A DNA stretch of 64,000 nucleotides. Origin: an uncultured Veillonellaceae bacterium (GTDB taxonomy: Bacteria > Bacillota > Negativicutes > Selenomonadales > Selenomonadaceae). The stretch is taken from positions 1-64,000 of the forward strand of contig CADCIX010000009.1 of the NCBI GenBank assembly GCA_902801565.1. The letters are read 5' to 3'. The notes below the pieces were generated by a model. The model was not told the origin of the DNA. It worked only from the letters and a program-made list of their open reading frames with translations, and ran no database searches. Position numbers and translations under genes: made by a program. Shown here one piece after another: positions 16,678-25,050 of the stretch. Within the stretch, counting starts at the first letter, position 1; every line of letters begins with the position of its first letter.

Positions 16678-18363
16678 TCAGGAGAACTGGAATTTAAAGA
16701 CTTCGTTCTGCAGTTCCTGTGCAAGTTTCGAAAGGGTTTCGCTGGCATCCGAGATGTCATGCACCACGGCAGTCTGCTCCTCGGTGGCGGCGGATACCGT
16801 CTGCGCCTCGTCGGCGGTTGTACGGCTGAACTCGTTTGCCATCTCCACCTTTTCCAGCATCCGGGAGCTTCCCTTTTCTGCGGCTTCCACGTGACTGCGC
16901 AGCAGCTGGATCTGGTCGTACAGTGTATCGATGTTCTTCCCCATAAGGGAGAATACCTCGCCGGTCTTCTGGACGATCTCTGTGCCGGCACGCACCTCCT
17001 CGCCGCCCCTGGCCATGGCCTGCATGGCCTGCAGGGTGTCGTTCTGGATTCCTCCGATGATGCTTGAGATATTCTGAGCCGCCTCGCCGGACTGCTCCGC
17101 GAGCTTGCGCACCTCATCCGCGACGACGGCAAAGCCACGCCCCGCTTCTCCGGCACGGGCTGCCTCGATGGCGGCATTGAGCGCCAACAGGTTCGTCTGT
17201 TCTGCCAAGGCGGAAATGGTTTCCACGATCTTCCCGATTTCCTTGGAACGGCCGCCCAGAGTCTCCACCACCTGGGAGGAAGCATTCATCTGTGCTGTCA
17301 TCTTGCCCATGGCATCCATGGCATCCGCAACGGCATGATGGCCTTCCTGCGCTCCCTGGCGGCTCTGCTCCGCGGCCTGCCGCATGCTTTCGGCACCGGC
17401 ATAGAGCTCGGTCATGTCCTGGCTCATCGCTGACGCAGCGTCCTGGATATCGTTCAGGGACGCGGACTGGCTCTCCGTGTCCCCCGCAATCTTCACGATG
17501 CTGTCCGCCACCTGATGGATGCTGATTGCGGTCTGGGAAGCGTTGGTGTTCAGCAGCTCGCTGGAATCCGCCACCTGCTGGGCAGAATCGGAAATCCTTT
17601 TCAGCATTTTGACAATGGAGTCCTTCATATGGTCCGCACTATGGGCAATCTGGGCAATCTCATCCTGCCCGCTGAGCATCAGCGGAGGCTCCTTCAAGTC
17701 TCCCTTGGAAATCTGATCCATGGCAACATGAACCTTCTCCAGCGGACGCAGGGTAAAGCGCACGGCAAAGAATACCAGCGCACCCATGATGAGAATCAGA
17801 AGGATGGTGGCAAAGACAGTGGAGTAGATGAAACTGTCCTGCAGGGCATCCACCTCGGCTTTCGGAATCCCCATGAAGAGCATGCCGATGTTCCGCCCCT
17901 TTTCGTCCTTGATGGGTTCATAGGCGCAGAAATAGGTGTTGCCCAGAACATCTGCCTCACCCGTATAGTTTTGGCCGTTCTTGAGGACAATCTCCGCCAC
18001 AGCCTCGGATGCCTGGGTACCGACGGCACGGTTCCCGTCCTTGACAAAGGTGGTGGCAACTCGCGTATCATTGGAAAAGATGGTGATATTATTGCCCGTG
18101 AGTTTCCCCAGATGATCCACGATGTCAAAGGCGTCATTCATCCTCTGGTCGCCCTTGTAGAGTCCGTCTTTCCTGATATCCCAGGGCCCCGGATAGGCCA
18201 GATCCAAGATTTCCCGTGTCTGGCGCATATCGGCCTCGGCTTTGTCCTCCAATGCAATCTCAAACCCCTGATTGGCAGAATGATAGCCAATCAGTCCAAG
18301 GATGAGACAAACAAGCAACAACACGGCATCGAGGAACAGGATGGTTTTCTTTTGCAGGTTCAC
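16678..18363 (-). CDS. Methyl-accepting chemotaxis protein
   Basis: Chemoreceptor of 561 residues. A first membrane helix (residues 8-28) precedes an extracytoplasmic single-Cache-like sensor domain (to about 185, with DIVDHLGKLTGNNITIFSNDTRVATTF and GTQASEAVAE), a second membrane helix (FATILLILIMGALVFFAV), HAMP (LRPLEKVHVAMDQISKGDL) and a signalling domain with the hairpin tip ISALAEQTNLLALNAAIEAA. There is no C-terminal CheR pentapeptide. The start is a GTG at 18363 with AAGGAGG seven bases before it. No chemotaxis kinase genes are nearby, so it is an orphan receptor. Confidence 0.95.
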   Translation of the reverse strand: MNLQKKTILFLDAVLLLVCLILGLIGYHSANQGFEIALEDKAEADMRQTREILDLAYPGPWDIRKDGLYKGDQRMNDAFDIVDHLGKLTGNNITIFSNDTRVATTFVKDGNRAVGTQASEAVAEIVLKNGQNYTGEADVLGNTYFCAYEPIKDEKGRNIGMLFMGIPKAEVDALQDSFIYSTVFATILLILIMGALVFFAVRFTLRPLEKVHVAMDQISKGDLKEPPLMLSGQDEIAQIAHSADHMKDSIVKMLKRISDSAQQVADSSELLNTNASQTAISIHQVADSIVKIAGDTESQSASLNDIQDAASAMSQDMTELYAGAESMRQAAEQSRQGAQEGHHAVADAMDAMGKMTAQMNASSQVVETLGGRSKEIGKIVETISALAEQTNLLALNAAIEAARAGEAGRGFAVVADEVRKLAEQSGEAAQNISSIIGGIQNDTLQAMQAMARGGEEVRAGTEIVQKTGEVFSLMGKNIDTLYDQIQLLRSHVEAAEKGSSRMLEKVEMANEFSRTTADEAQTVSAATEEQTAVVHDISDASETLSKLAQELQNEVFKFQFS

Positions 18364-18426
18364 TTTTACGACCTCCTTATCTAATTATTTGTACCCTTAA
18401 AAAACCAAACTTCCCTTGTTTTATAT

Positions 18427-18455
18427 ATTATACCACAGTATCGCATTTTTGACAA
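18427..18455 (-). promoter_or_regulatory. Promoter of the chemoreceptor gene
   Basis: On the minus strand TTGTCA (18455-18450), a 17-base spacer and an extended -10 TGGTATAAT (TATAAT at 18432-18427). Confidence 0.75.
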
Positions 18456-18473
18456 AAAAAAACAAATCTTCAG

Positions 18474-18526
18474 ATATTTGCAGACATCCCCACAACCACT
18501 GCAGTCGCGGGGATGTCTGCAAATAT
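18474..18526 (-). terminator. Long hairpin downstream of the VOC gene
   Basis: Perfect 18-base arms at 18474-18491 and 18509-18526 flank a 17-base loop. On the minus strand a long T run follows eight bases later. It probably terminates the VOC/GHKL transcript. Confidence 0.7.
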
Positions 18527-18538
18527 CAACCAATATAA

Positions 18539-18907
18539 TTATTTTCCCTCCGGCAAAACCTCCAGCCAGTAGCCGTCCGGATCGGAAATGAAATAGATGC
18601 CCATGGCCTTGTTTTCATAGCAGATGCAGCCCATGGCCTTGTGCTTTTCATAGGCGGCATCGAAATCCTTCGTCGTAAAGGCCAGATGGAACTCGTTATC
18701 ACCGAGCTGATAAGGCTCCTTGCGGTCCCTCAGCCAGGTCAGCTCCAGAAGATGCTTGCTCTTGCAGGCATCCCCCAGATACACAAGAATAAAATCGCCG
18801 GTATCCATACGACGGACCTCGGAAAGCCCCAGGGCTTCCTTGTAGAATGCCAGGCTCCTGTCAAGGTCCAGCACATTGAGATTGTTGTGGGCAAATTGAA
18901 ATTCCAT
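18539..18907 (-). CDS. VOC-family protein, glyoxalase I-like
   Basis: Small metalloenzyme-fold protein of 122 residues, close in length to bacterial glyoxalase I. The expected metal ligands are in place: His in FAHNNLNV, Glu in KHLLELTW, His in NEFHLAFTT and Glu in YWLEVLP; the FYKEALGL and SDPDGYWLEV signatures are typical. Methylglyoxal detoxification is the likely role, with some uncertainty because VOC families are broad. It lies 42 bases downstream of the degenerate GHKL kinase on the same strand and may be read with it. Confidence 0.85.
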   Translation of the reverse strand: MEFQFAHNNLNVLDLDRSLAFYKEALGLSEVRRMDTGDFILVYLGDACKSKHLLELTWLRDRKEPYQLGDNEFHLAFTTKDFDAAYEKHKAMGCICYENKAMGIYFISDPDGYWLEVLPEGK

Positions 18908-18949
18908 AAAAATCCTCCTACGTTTTTACATTTTTTGAAGATATATCCA

Positions 18950-20221
18950 TCAGCCACGGCTCTCCCACTGCAGGGAAAGCACGTGCCAGCCTCCTTCTTC
19001 CGAGGTCTCCATGCGGACCCTGTATTTTTCCACAAAATCATCCAGAAATGCCCTGCTGCTTTCATCCAGATGCTCCAGTGCCCCCCGCCGTTCCTTGAAT
19101 TCCATCCTGCACTGCTGCCCATCATGATGCAGGCCAAGGCAAATCTCCTGCCCGCCCTCCTTTTGCAGCAGAAAGGCCGCCTCCAACAGATTCGACAGCA
19201 GAAGGGCAAGATCGCTTTCCTTCACGTCAATACGGCAGGGCAGATGGACCTCATTCTGGAAGGGAATGCCAAGTTCCCTCGCCTGCCGGAGATAGATGAC
19301 AATGGTGGCATCGATCAGGGGCATGGCGGACACGGGATTCTCCGACAGTGTCTGCAGTTTCTCTTCCTGTGTCCTGATATGTTCCAGAGCCATGTCCTCC
19401 GCACCGTTTTTCAGAAGCGTGTAGATCATCCGGTAACTGTGGCGCAGGTCATGGCGGAGCACAGAGATATGCTCGGCGGCTTCCTTCATGAAGGAAGCTC
19501 TCCGCTTGAGGGCATCCCTCTGCTGCCTCATGAGCCTGTTGGCGTGTTCCTTCTGTATCCGGTCCGTGGCCTCCCGCGAGGAAAAACTCATGGTGGAGTA
19601 GACGAGGAAAAAGAACAGGGGCAAGGCAAAACGGGCCAGACGATCCTTCCATCCCGGAAGGAAGGTGATATGCACGATGGGAATGAGAGCGCCGAGGAAA
19701 ATGGCAATGGGCAATGCCGCGACGTACCAGCGGAGGGGGGAGTCGTCCAGCAAGCGGTCCGTTGGCAGGAGATGCTCGAACATCTTCTTCTCCCAGGGAA
19801 ACAGCAGGAGAAACAGAATGAGATAGAACACTGTGTGATAGTGGATCACATCGTTGGTGATGGTTCCAAACAGGGCCACAAGAATCATGCCGGAAAGGGA
19901 ATGGAGCGTGAAAGACCATAGCGCCTGCATGCCGAAAACGAAGACATGCTGGGCATTCTGATTGCGGATGACCATGACGGACAGCAATACATAGGGAATC
20001 CATCCAAAGAAGAACATGAACTTGAAACTCGTCAGATGTATCCCGGAACGGGAAAGATAGAGGATGTAAAGCAGGAGCCCCGACATGCTCCAGAGGAGCA
20101 GGGATTCCCAGAGGCTGCGGATTTCCTCGGGTGTCATCTTCCTCCGGAAGGGCAGGAATCTCAGATAGGCTCCCGATATCTGTATGAGTGTGGCCAGAAC
20201 CGCCAGGGAAAATACCATCAT
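18950..20221 (-). CDS. GHKL-type sensor protein, degenerate kinase (pseudokinase candidate)
   Basis: Membrane protein of 423 residues with about six hydrophobic segments in the first 210 residues, a helical linker, then a GHKL histidine-kinase-like region. The H-box is intact (ISVLRHDLRHSY) but the N-box reads SNLLEAAF where the paralogue upstream has SNLLENAV, and no G-box (GxGxG) is present: the corresponding stretch is RRGALEHLDESSRAF. It is therefore unlikely to bind ATP normally. The start ATG overlaps the stop of the upstream kinase (ATGA), so the two are co-translated. It may heterodimerise with, or restrain, the active kinase. No response regulator is adjacent. Confidence 0.8.
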   Translation of the reverse strand: MMVFSLAVLATLIQISGAYLRFLPFRRKMTPEEIRSLWESLLLWSMSGLLLYILYLSRSGIHLTSFKFMFFFGWIPYVLLSVMVIRNQNAQHVFVFGMQALWSFTLHSLSGMILVALFGTITNDVIHYHTVFYLILFLLLFPWEKKMFEHLLPTDRLLDDSPLRWYVAALPIAIFLGALIPIVHITFLPGWKDRLARFALPLFFFLVYSTMSFSSREATDRIQKEHANRLMRQQRDALKRRASFMKEAAEHISVLRHDLRHSYRMIYTLLKNGAEDMALEHIRTQEEKLQTLSENPVSAMPLIDATIVIYLRQARELGIPFQNEVHLPCRIDVKESDLALLLSNLLEAAFLLQKEGGQEICLGLHHDGQQCRMEFKERRGALEHLDESSRAFLDDFVEKYRVRMETSEEGGWHVLSLQWESRG

Positions 20222-21546
20222 GAGCTTTCATCCTTCCAATACATCAACAGCCGCACCCATCCGGATTTTTGGGAAAAGATTGCATATCCGTTGTATTTCC
20301 TGAGAAACGCCTTGAGGGAAATCATCCCAATGCCATGCCCCGTGCGCGAGGAATGGGGCACACCGTCTTCCCCGAGCCGGAGCGGCGCATCGTAGCGATT
20401 GGAAATGGAGAGGGCGCACTGCTTCCCGTCATGCTGGATGACGAGCTCGATTCCCCTGGCATTTGGAGGCTGTTCCTTGCTTGCCCGCACGGCATTTTCC
20501 AGCAGATTCGACAGGAGAACCGCAACATCATTCTCATCGGCGGAAAGGCGCTCTGGCAGGTTCACCTTCTGCCGGACGCGGATTCCCATTTTCTCTGCAT
20601 GACGCAGGTAGACGGAAAGGGCCGCATTGACAAGCGGAAGATCCGAGAAGGGACGGATGACCGTGGCATCCAGGCGCTTCTCCTGTGTGCGGATATATTC
20701 CTTCGCCTCCGCAACCTTTCCTTCCTCTATAAGAGCATGAAGTTTCTGGTAGCTCTCCTTCAGGTCATGGCGGAGCGCAATCACCGTGTCCTGGCTTTCC
20801 TGCATGAACCGCTGGTATTCCTCAAGGGAGAACAATTGCTTTTCCAGGAGCTGCGTACTCCTTTCCAGCCGCTGCCCCGCATAGAAATGTTTGGCGGCAA
20901 TCAGCACATATCGATAGAAGAAGAAAAAGACAATGGGCATATACAGGCGGGAAAGCCGCTCTTCCCAGGTATGCCAAAGGATATCATCTGCCCACATGAT
21001 CCAATGAGCGGAGAGGATGGCAAGGGGAAGGACAGCGATATAGATGCCTACCGGCCTCTGATCAAAAAACCTGCCGGAGGGCAGCAAGTTCCGGAAGAGG
21101 CGCCGCTCCAAGGGAAGCAGCAATGCGAACCACAGGATGTAAAGCCAGGAATGGACAAGAATGACCGTGGACTCCCTGCTTTCCATCAGGAACAGGGCAA
21201 CAAGGATGCTGCTCCAGCTGTGCTGCATGAAGCTCCAGATCGCCGACATCCCGAACACGAAGACATGCTGGCAGACCTGGTGCCGCACCGCATGCATGAA
21301 GATGGCAAGATAGGGAATCCACCCAAGCATCAGGGCAATCTTGTAGGCAGCCACAACGACGCCCATCTGATAGAACATCCATCCATAAAGGCCGCTGCTG
21401 AAAAGACCCCAAAGGGCAAAGTGTTTCCACAGGCGACGAATCTCCGCCTTCTCCATCCGGTCACGAAAGGCAAGATAGCGAAGGTAGGCATCGGCAAGCT
21501 GCAAAAGCGTAACTGCCAGGACAAGGAAAAAAATAGTTCTGTCCAT
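20218..21546 (-). CDS. GHKL-type sensor histidine kinase (AgrC-like architecture)
   Basis: Sensor kinase of 442 residues. Multiple membrane segments occupy residues 1-215; the dimerisation helix carries the H-box VIALRHDLKESYQKL, followed by the N-box NDVAVLLSNLLENAV and the G-box SRTGHGIGMISLKAFLRKY. The layout matches AgrC/ComD/DUF-type peptide-sensing kinases, which usually act on LytTR response regulators; none is in the window. The ATG at 21546 follows GAGGT by five bases and is preferred over two upstream ATGs. The pair is divergent from a small-protein and C11-protease operon that it may control. Confidence 0.88.
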   Translation of the reverse strand: MDRTIFFLVLAVTLLQLADAYLRYLAFRDRMEKAEIRRLWKHFALWGLFSSGLYGWMFYQMGVVVAAYKIALMLGWIPYLAIFMHAVRHQVCQHVFVFGMSAIWSFMQHSWSSILVALFLMESRESTVILVHSWLYILWFALLLPLERRLFRNLLPSGRFFDQRPVGIYIAVLPLAILSAHWIMWADDILWHTWEERLSRLYMPIVFFFFYRYVLIAAKHFYAGQRLERSTQLLEKQLFSLEEYQRFMQESQDTVIALRHDLKESYQKLHALIEEGKVAEAKEYIRTQEKRLDATVIRPFSDLPLVNAALSVYLRHAEKMGIRVRQKVNLPERLSADENDVAVLLSNLLENAVRASKEQPPNARGIELVIQHDGKQCALSISNRYDAPLRLGEDGVPHSSRTGHGIGMISLKAFLRKYNGYAIFSQKSGWVRLLMYWKDESS

Positions 21547-21618
21547 GGTACACCTCATGATTTTCATTCTGTATATGAATATATATTATAACGCATAAGA
21601 ATCAAAACGTCCAGTAAT

Positions 21619-21650
21619 CGACCACTTTTTCGAAAAAACGACCACTTTTT
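21619..21650 (+). promoter_or_regulatory. Paired direct repeats, LytTR-type operator candidate
   Basis: CGACCACTTTTT occurs at 21619-21630 and again at 21639-21650, a 20-base period that places both copies on one DNA face. The second copy ends nine bases before a -35 box. AgrA/ComE-type regulators bind such spaced direct repeats just upstream of -35. Confidence 0.55.
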
Positions 21651-21659
21651 GATTTGCTA

Positions 21660-21688
21660 TTGAAATCTATTGCAAAATAAAGTATTCT
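21660..21688 (+). promoter_or_regulatory. Promoter of the small-protein operon
   Basis: TTGAAA at 21660-21665 and TATTCT at 21683-21688 with a 17-base spacer. The imperfect boxes are what an activator-dependent promoter would show. Confidence 0.6.
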
Positions 21689-21744
21689 TTAGGTGTTCTT
21701 GAACATTCATTATTTTTCATTTCTATAGAAGGAGGTAATCATTG

Positions 21745-21987
21745 ATGTCAAAGAAAAATGCTGTTTTGGGTGCTGTCCTTGGTTTCTTTGTAATTGGACT
21801 TTTCTATGCCAAGGGTCTCAATAAGCAGTCCGTGCTGATTGTCTTGGGGCTTTGCATCCTGTGCTCGCTTATCTCTATGGTTGGCGGCCCTGCTTCGATC
21901 ATCGTCAACTTCGTCGGAGGGTATCTCGGTTACAAATGGTGCACGGAGTACAATGCGAATCTGGAAGGAACAGCGGTTCAGATCTGA
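21745..21987 (+). CDS. Small two-helix membrane protein
   Basis: Unnamed protein of 80 residues with two or three glycine-rich hydrophobic segments (AVLGAVLGFFVIGLFYAKGL, then VLIVLGLCILCSLISMVGG and IIVNFVGGYLGYKW). The GxFYAKG pattern is vaguely like TM2-domain proteins. AAGGAGG lies nine bases before the ATG at 21745; the TTG at 21742 is too close to be a better choice. It is the first gene behind the direct-repeat promoter and stands 65 bases before a small exported protein. Confidence 0.75.
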   Translation: MSKKNAVLGAVLGFFVIGLFYAKGLNKQSVLIVLGLCILCSLISMVGGPASIIVNFVGGYLGYKWCTEYNANLEGTAVQI

Positions 21988-22052
21988 GGACAGGCTGCCG
22001 TTGTTTATGATAGTTTGAATGCCGCTTGGACGGCAGAAAGGGGTTATTTAAA

Positions 22053-22298
22053 ATGAAGAAGACCGTAAGTGCAGTATTGGCAGCCGCAATGATGATGGTA
22101 GGTGCGCAGGGAATCGTAGCCGCCGCTCCCGCAACGGTAGGCGTTGACAATTCCCAGCTGGTTCTCCTGGACGAATACTATGATGTGGGCGATGGCGATG
22201 TGGCGCTCGTAACCGATGACGGATATGTCGCTGTTGCAGACGAGTATGGCAATGCTGTTGTCATCGATCCGGACGGTGGCGTTTGGGTAACGGAGTAA
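22053..22298 (+). CDS. Small exported acidic protein
   Basis: Protein of 81 residues. A clear signal peptide (MKKTVSAVLAAAMMMVGAQG followed by IVAAAP) is followed by a short acidic domain with aromatic-Asp/Gly repeats (LLDEYYDVGDGDVALVTDDGY, then VAVADEYGNAVVIDPDGGVWV). After cleavage about 57 residues would reach the periplasm. I recognise no family. AAAGGGG is nine bases before the ATG. It is followed by a strong terminator and then a C11-family lipoprotein, so it could be a substrate or signal for its neighbours; this is only positional. Confidence 0.75.
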   Translation: MKKTVSAVLAAAMMMVGAQGIVAAAPATVGVDNSQLVLLDEYYDVGDGDVALVTDDGYVAVADEYGNAVVIDPDGGVWVTE

Positions 22299-22318
22299 TC
22301 CTGATAAAAGGGTTTGCT

Positions 22319-22352
22319 GAAAAGCGCCCGCCTGCTTCGGGCGGGCGCTTTT
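22319..22352 (+). terminator. Terminator after the small exported protein
   Basis: AAAAGCGCCCGCC / GGCGGGCGCTTTT with a short TGCTTC-type loop and T tail. It ends 25 bases before the next start codon, so the C11 gene depends on read-through or on a promoter within the preceding gene. Confidence 0.85.
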
Positions 22353-22376
22353 CTTGTTTCTATAGGAGATATGGAC

Positions 22377-24395
22377 ATGCACAAGATCTTAAACGCTTGG
22401 ACAAGAACGTTAGGCCTCGTCGTGCTCCTTTTGGCAGTCATGCTCCTGGGGGGCTGTGACGATGAAGAAAACAACGCCAAACAGCAGAAATTCACCAATG
22501 CTTACAATGCGGAGGACACCTGGCTGGTCTATTGGTACGTCTGCGGTACGGATCTGGAAACCAGGTTTGGGGCGGCTACGACGGACATCAGCGAGCTGAT
22601 GGACGTGGAACTCCCCCCCAATGTGAAGGTTCTCATCCAGACAGGCGGCACTGCGGACTGGAAAAACTCCACCATGCCGAACAGGAAAATCGGGCGCTTT
22701 CTCTATGACAAGGACGGCCTGCACGAGCTGGAGCAGCTTCCGGATGCCGACATGGGTTCTCCCCGGACGCTCTCGGATTTCCTGCGGTACGGCAAGGATA
22801 ACTTCGAGGCGGATCACCGGGTTTTCGTCTTCTGGGACCATGGCGGCGGCAGTGCGGCCGGTGTCTGCGTTGACGAGCACACGAAAAACGCCCTGAGCCT
22901 GAATGACATCAGGAATGCCTTCACTTCAGTGCACACGGCATCCCCCGAACAGCCGCCCTTTGAGCTCATCGGTTTTGATGCCTGCCTCATGGCAACCTAT
23001 GACGTGGCCAACACCCTCCACGGGCTGGCCCGCTACATGACGGCTTCGGAGGAACTGGAGCCCGGAAACGGATGGTACTATACGGGATGGGTCGGCGCAC
23101 TGGCAAAAAATCCGGCCATGGGCGGCGCGGCCCTGGGACAGGCCATCTGCGACAGCTACATGAAGGGCTGCAAGGAGGAAGGCACCGAGGACTCGGCGAC
23201 CCTCTCCGTCATTGACCTCTCGAAGGTCCCGGCCCTGCGCACGGCATACGAGTCCTTTGGCGTGGAAGCCCTCCGCCATGCGGTGGACAACCCCAGGAGC
23301 TTCTTCTCCTCCTTCAGCCGTGAAGCCCAGCAGGCGGAAAACTATGGAGGCAATACCCGCGACCAGGGATATTCCAACATGGTGGATCTGGGGGATCTGG
23401 CCCACGAGGCAAGCGTCCTCCTTCCGGAAACCTCCCAGAATCTCATCCGTGCCATTGACGACGCCGTGATCTACAAGGTGCATGGCGTCTACCGGGATAG
23501 GGGAAGCGGCATCTCCGGCTTCTATTCCTACGATGGAAGCGCGGAAAGCCTCAACAGTTACGCTGCCCAGGAAGCGGCTCCCCTGTCGCTGAAATGCCTG
23601 TTCCACTACCTCATCCACGGACAGCTTCCCCAGGAAGCAAAAACACTCCTGGAGGGCGGCACTCCCGGAGGAACGGCAACAACCCTGGCACCGGCAGCGC
23701 CTGCCCAAATGCAGAAGATCTTCAACGTGGCATCCCTCGAGGATTGGCCCGTGAATATCGACAAGGACGGCAATGCCTTCATCACGCTGTCGCAGGAACA
23801 GATGGACATGCTCTCCGGCATCCATTGCCAGCTGCTCATCATGAGCGTCGAGCGGGATATCATCCTTCACCTCGGTACCGATGGCGATATTGACGCGGAT
23901 TGGGACAAGGGCGTATTCAAGGACAATTTCCGCAATGTCTGGCCCATGCTGGACGGCCATCCCGTGTTCATCGAGATTACGGCAGAGGAAGACGACTACA
24001 ACCTCTACTCCGTTCCCATCAAGCTCAACGGCGAGGAGTGCAACCTGCAGGTATCCTATTCCTTCAAGGATGAGAAATATTACATCCTGGGTGCACGCAA
24101 GGGAATCGACAGCCAGGGCATGGGCGACCGCAACCTCATCAAGCTCAAGAAGGGCGACCAGATCACCACCATCCATTATGTCACGACGATTTCCGGCAAT
24201 GAGAGCGGGCTCACTGCGGTGGATGTCGAAACCTTCACCATCGGTGACCATCCGAAATTCGCGGACGAAAATCTGGGAGACAGCGAGTACGCTTACTTCT
24301 TTGAATTCGTGACGCCCACAGGTGAAACCGCCCTTTCAAAACTCGTGCAGTTCTCTGTGCGGAACGGGGACATCTTCACCTCGGTGGATATTTGA
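22377..24395 (+). CDS. Clostripain-family (C11) lipoprotein peptidase, copy 1
   Basis: Predicted lipoprotein of 672 residues: signal helix ending in the lipobox LLGGC, lipidated cysteine C27. The C11/caspase-like domain holds the catalytic histidine H155 (FVFWDHGGGSAAG) and cysteine C203 (ELIGFDACLMATYDVA); the helix STEELEPG follows the usual pattern. The C-terminal ~220 residues form a beta-rich domain (YNLYSVPIKLNGEECNLQVS). Clostripain-type enzymes cut after basic residues and usually self-process. The ATG at 22377 has GGAG eight bases upstream. A 674-residue paralogue follows one gene later. Confidence 0.9.
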   Translation: MHKILNAWTRTLGLVVLLLAVMLLGGCDDEENNAKQQKFTNAYNAEDTWLVYWYVCGTDLETRFGAATTDISELMDVELPPNVKVLIQTGGTADWKNSTMPNRKIGRFLYDKDGLHELEQLPDADMGSPRTLSDFLRYGKDNFEADHRVFVFWDHGGGSAAGVCVDEHTKNALSLNDIRNAFTSVHTASPEQPPFELIGFDACLMATYDVANTLHGLARYMTASEELEPGNGWYYTGWVGALAKNPAMGGAALGQAICDSYMKGCKEEGTEDSATLSVIDLSKVPALRTAYESFGVEALRHAVDNPRSFFSSFSREAQQAENYGGNTRDQGYSNMVDLGDLAHEASVLLPETSQNLIRAIDDAVIYKVHGVYRDRGSGISGFYSYDGSAESLNSYAAQEAAPLSLKCLFHYLIHGQLPQEAKTLLEGGTPGGTATTLAPAAPAQMQKIFNVASLEDWPVNIDKDGNAFITLSQEQMDMLSGIHCQLLIMSVERDIILHLGTDGDIDADWDKGVFKDNFRNVWPMLDGHPVFIEITAEEDDYNLYSVPIKLNGEECNLQVSYSFKDEKYYILGARKGIDSQGMGDRNLIKLKKGDQITTIHYVTTISGNESGLTAVDVETFTIGDHPKFADENLGDSEYAYFFEFVTPTGETALSKLVQFSVRNGDIFTSVDI

Positions 24396-24438
24396 TAATA
24401 CTACTTACTACTTGACTTAACAGGAGGCACAACATTAA

Positions 24439-24963
24439 ATGGAAGAAAAGCAAGAAGAAGGATTTTCCAAGCGGACGACACAGCTCATTGCATTGACAGC
24501 GCTTTTCCTCGCCATCTGCGCGACCTTTTCCTCTCTCAAGGCCGGGGCATTTGCAAGCAAGGGTATCCTTGCCCAGAACCAGGCCTCGGATGGCTGGGCC
24601 CATTACCAGGCAAAAAGCCTGAAACAAAACACCTACCAGGTCCAGCTCGATGAACTGGAGCTGAGGACGGAAACTGCAGATACAGAAAAATTCGCGACGC
24701 TGAAGAAAAAATACCAAGAGCGGATCGACCGCTACGAGGCCGAGCAAAAAGAGATCAGTGCAGAGGCCAAGGAAAAGGAAGCCCAGCGCGACCATTTCCT
24801 GGAGTTGAACCGAAGCTTTGCCGGCGCAGTGACGCTTCTGCAAATCGCAATTCTCCTGGTTTCCCTGGCCGCCCTGGTGAAACAGCGCCCCTTCTGGTAC
24901 ATCGGCATGGTCATAGGTGTCTTTGGCGTGTACCAATTCATTACCTCGCTGATGATGGTGTGA
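24439..24963 (+). CDS. DUF4337 membrane protein
   Basis: Protein of 174 residues matching the DUF4337 pattern: an N-terminal membrane helix (TQLIALTALFLAICATFSSL), the conserved ASDGWAHYQAKSLKQNTYQ segment, a long charged coiled coil, and one or two C-terminal membrane helices (AGAVTLLQIAILLVSLAALV, IGMVIGVFGVYQF). Function is unknown in the family. AGGAGG precedes the ATG. It sits exactly between two paralogous C11 lipoproteins in the same orientation, suggesting a shared envelope function or a duplicated unit. Confidence 0.85.
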   Translation: MEEKQEEGFSKRTTQLIALTALFLAICATFSSLKAGAFASKGILAQNQASDGWAHYQAKSLKQNTYQVQLDELELRTETADTEKFATLKKKYQERIDRYEAEQKEISAEAKEKEAQRDHFLELNRSFAGAVTLLQIAILLVSLAALVKQRPFWYIGMVIGVFGVYQFITSLMMV

Positions 24964-24982
24964 CAAAATTATTTGCAAGAGA

Positions 24983-25016
24983 AACGCCTGCCTGGAACTC
25001 CGGGCAGACGTTTTTC
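24983..25016 (+). terminator. Weak terminator after the DUF4337 gene
   Basis: AACGCCTGCC pairs imperfectly with GGGCAGACGTT, followed by TTTTCC. Confidence 0.5.
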
Positions 25017-25050
25017 CTTCAAGATTGCAATTTGCATAGGAGACAAACAC

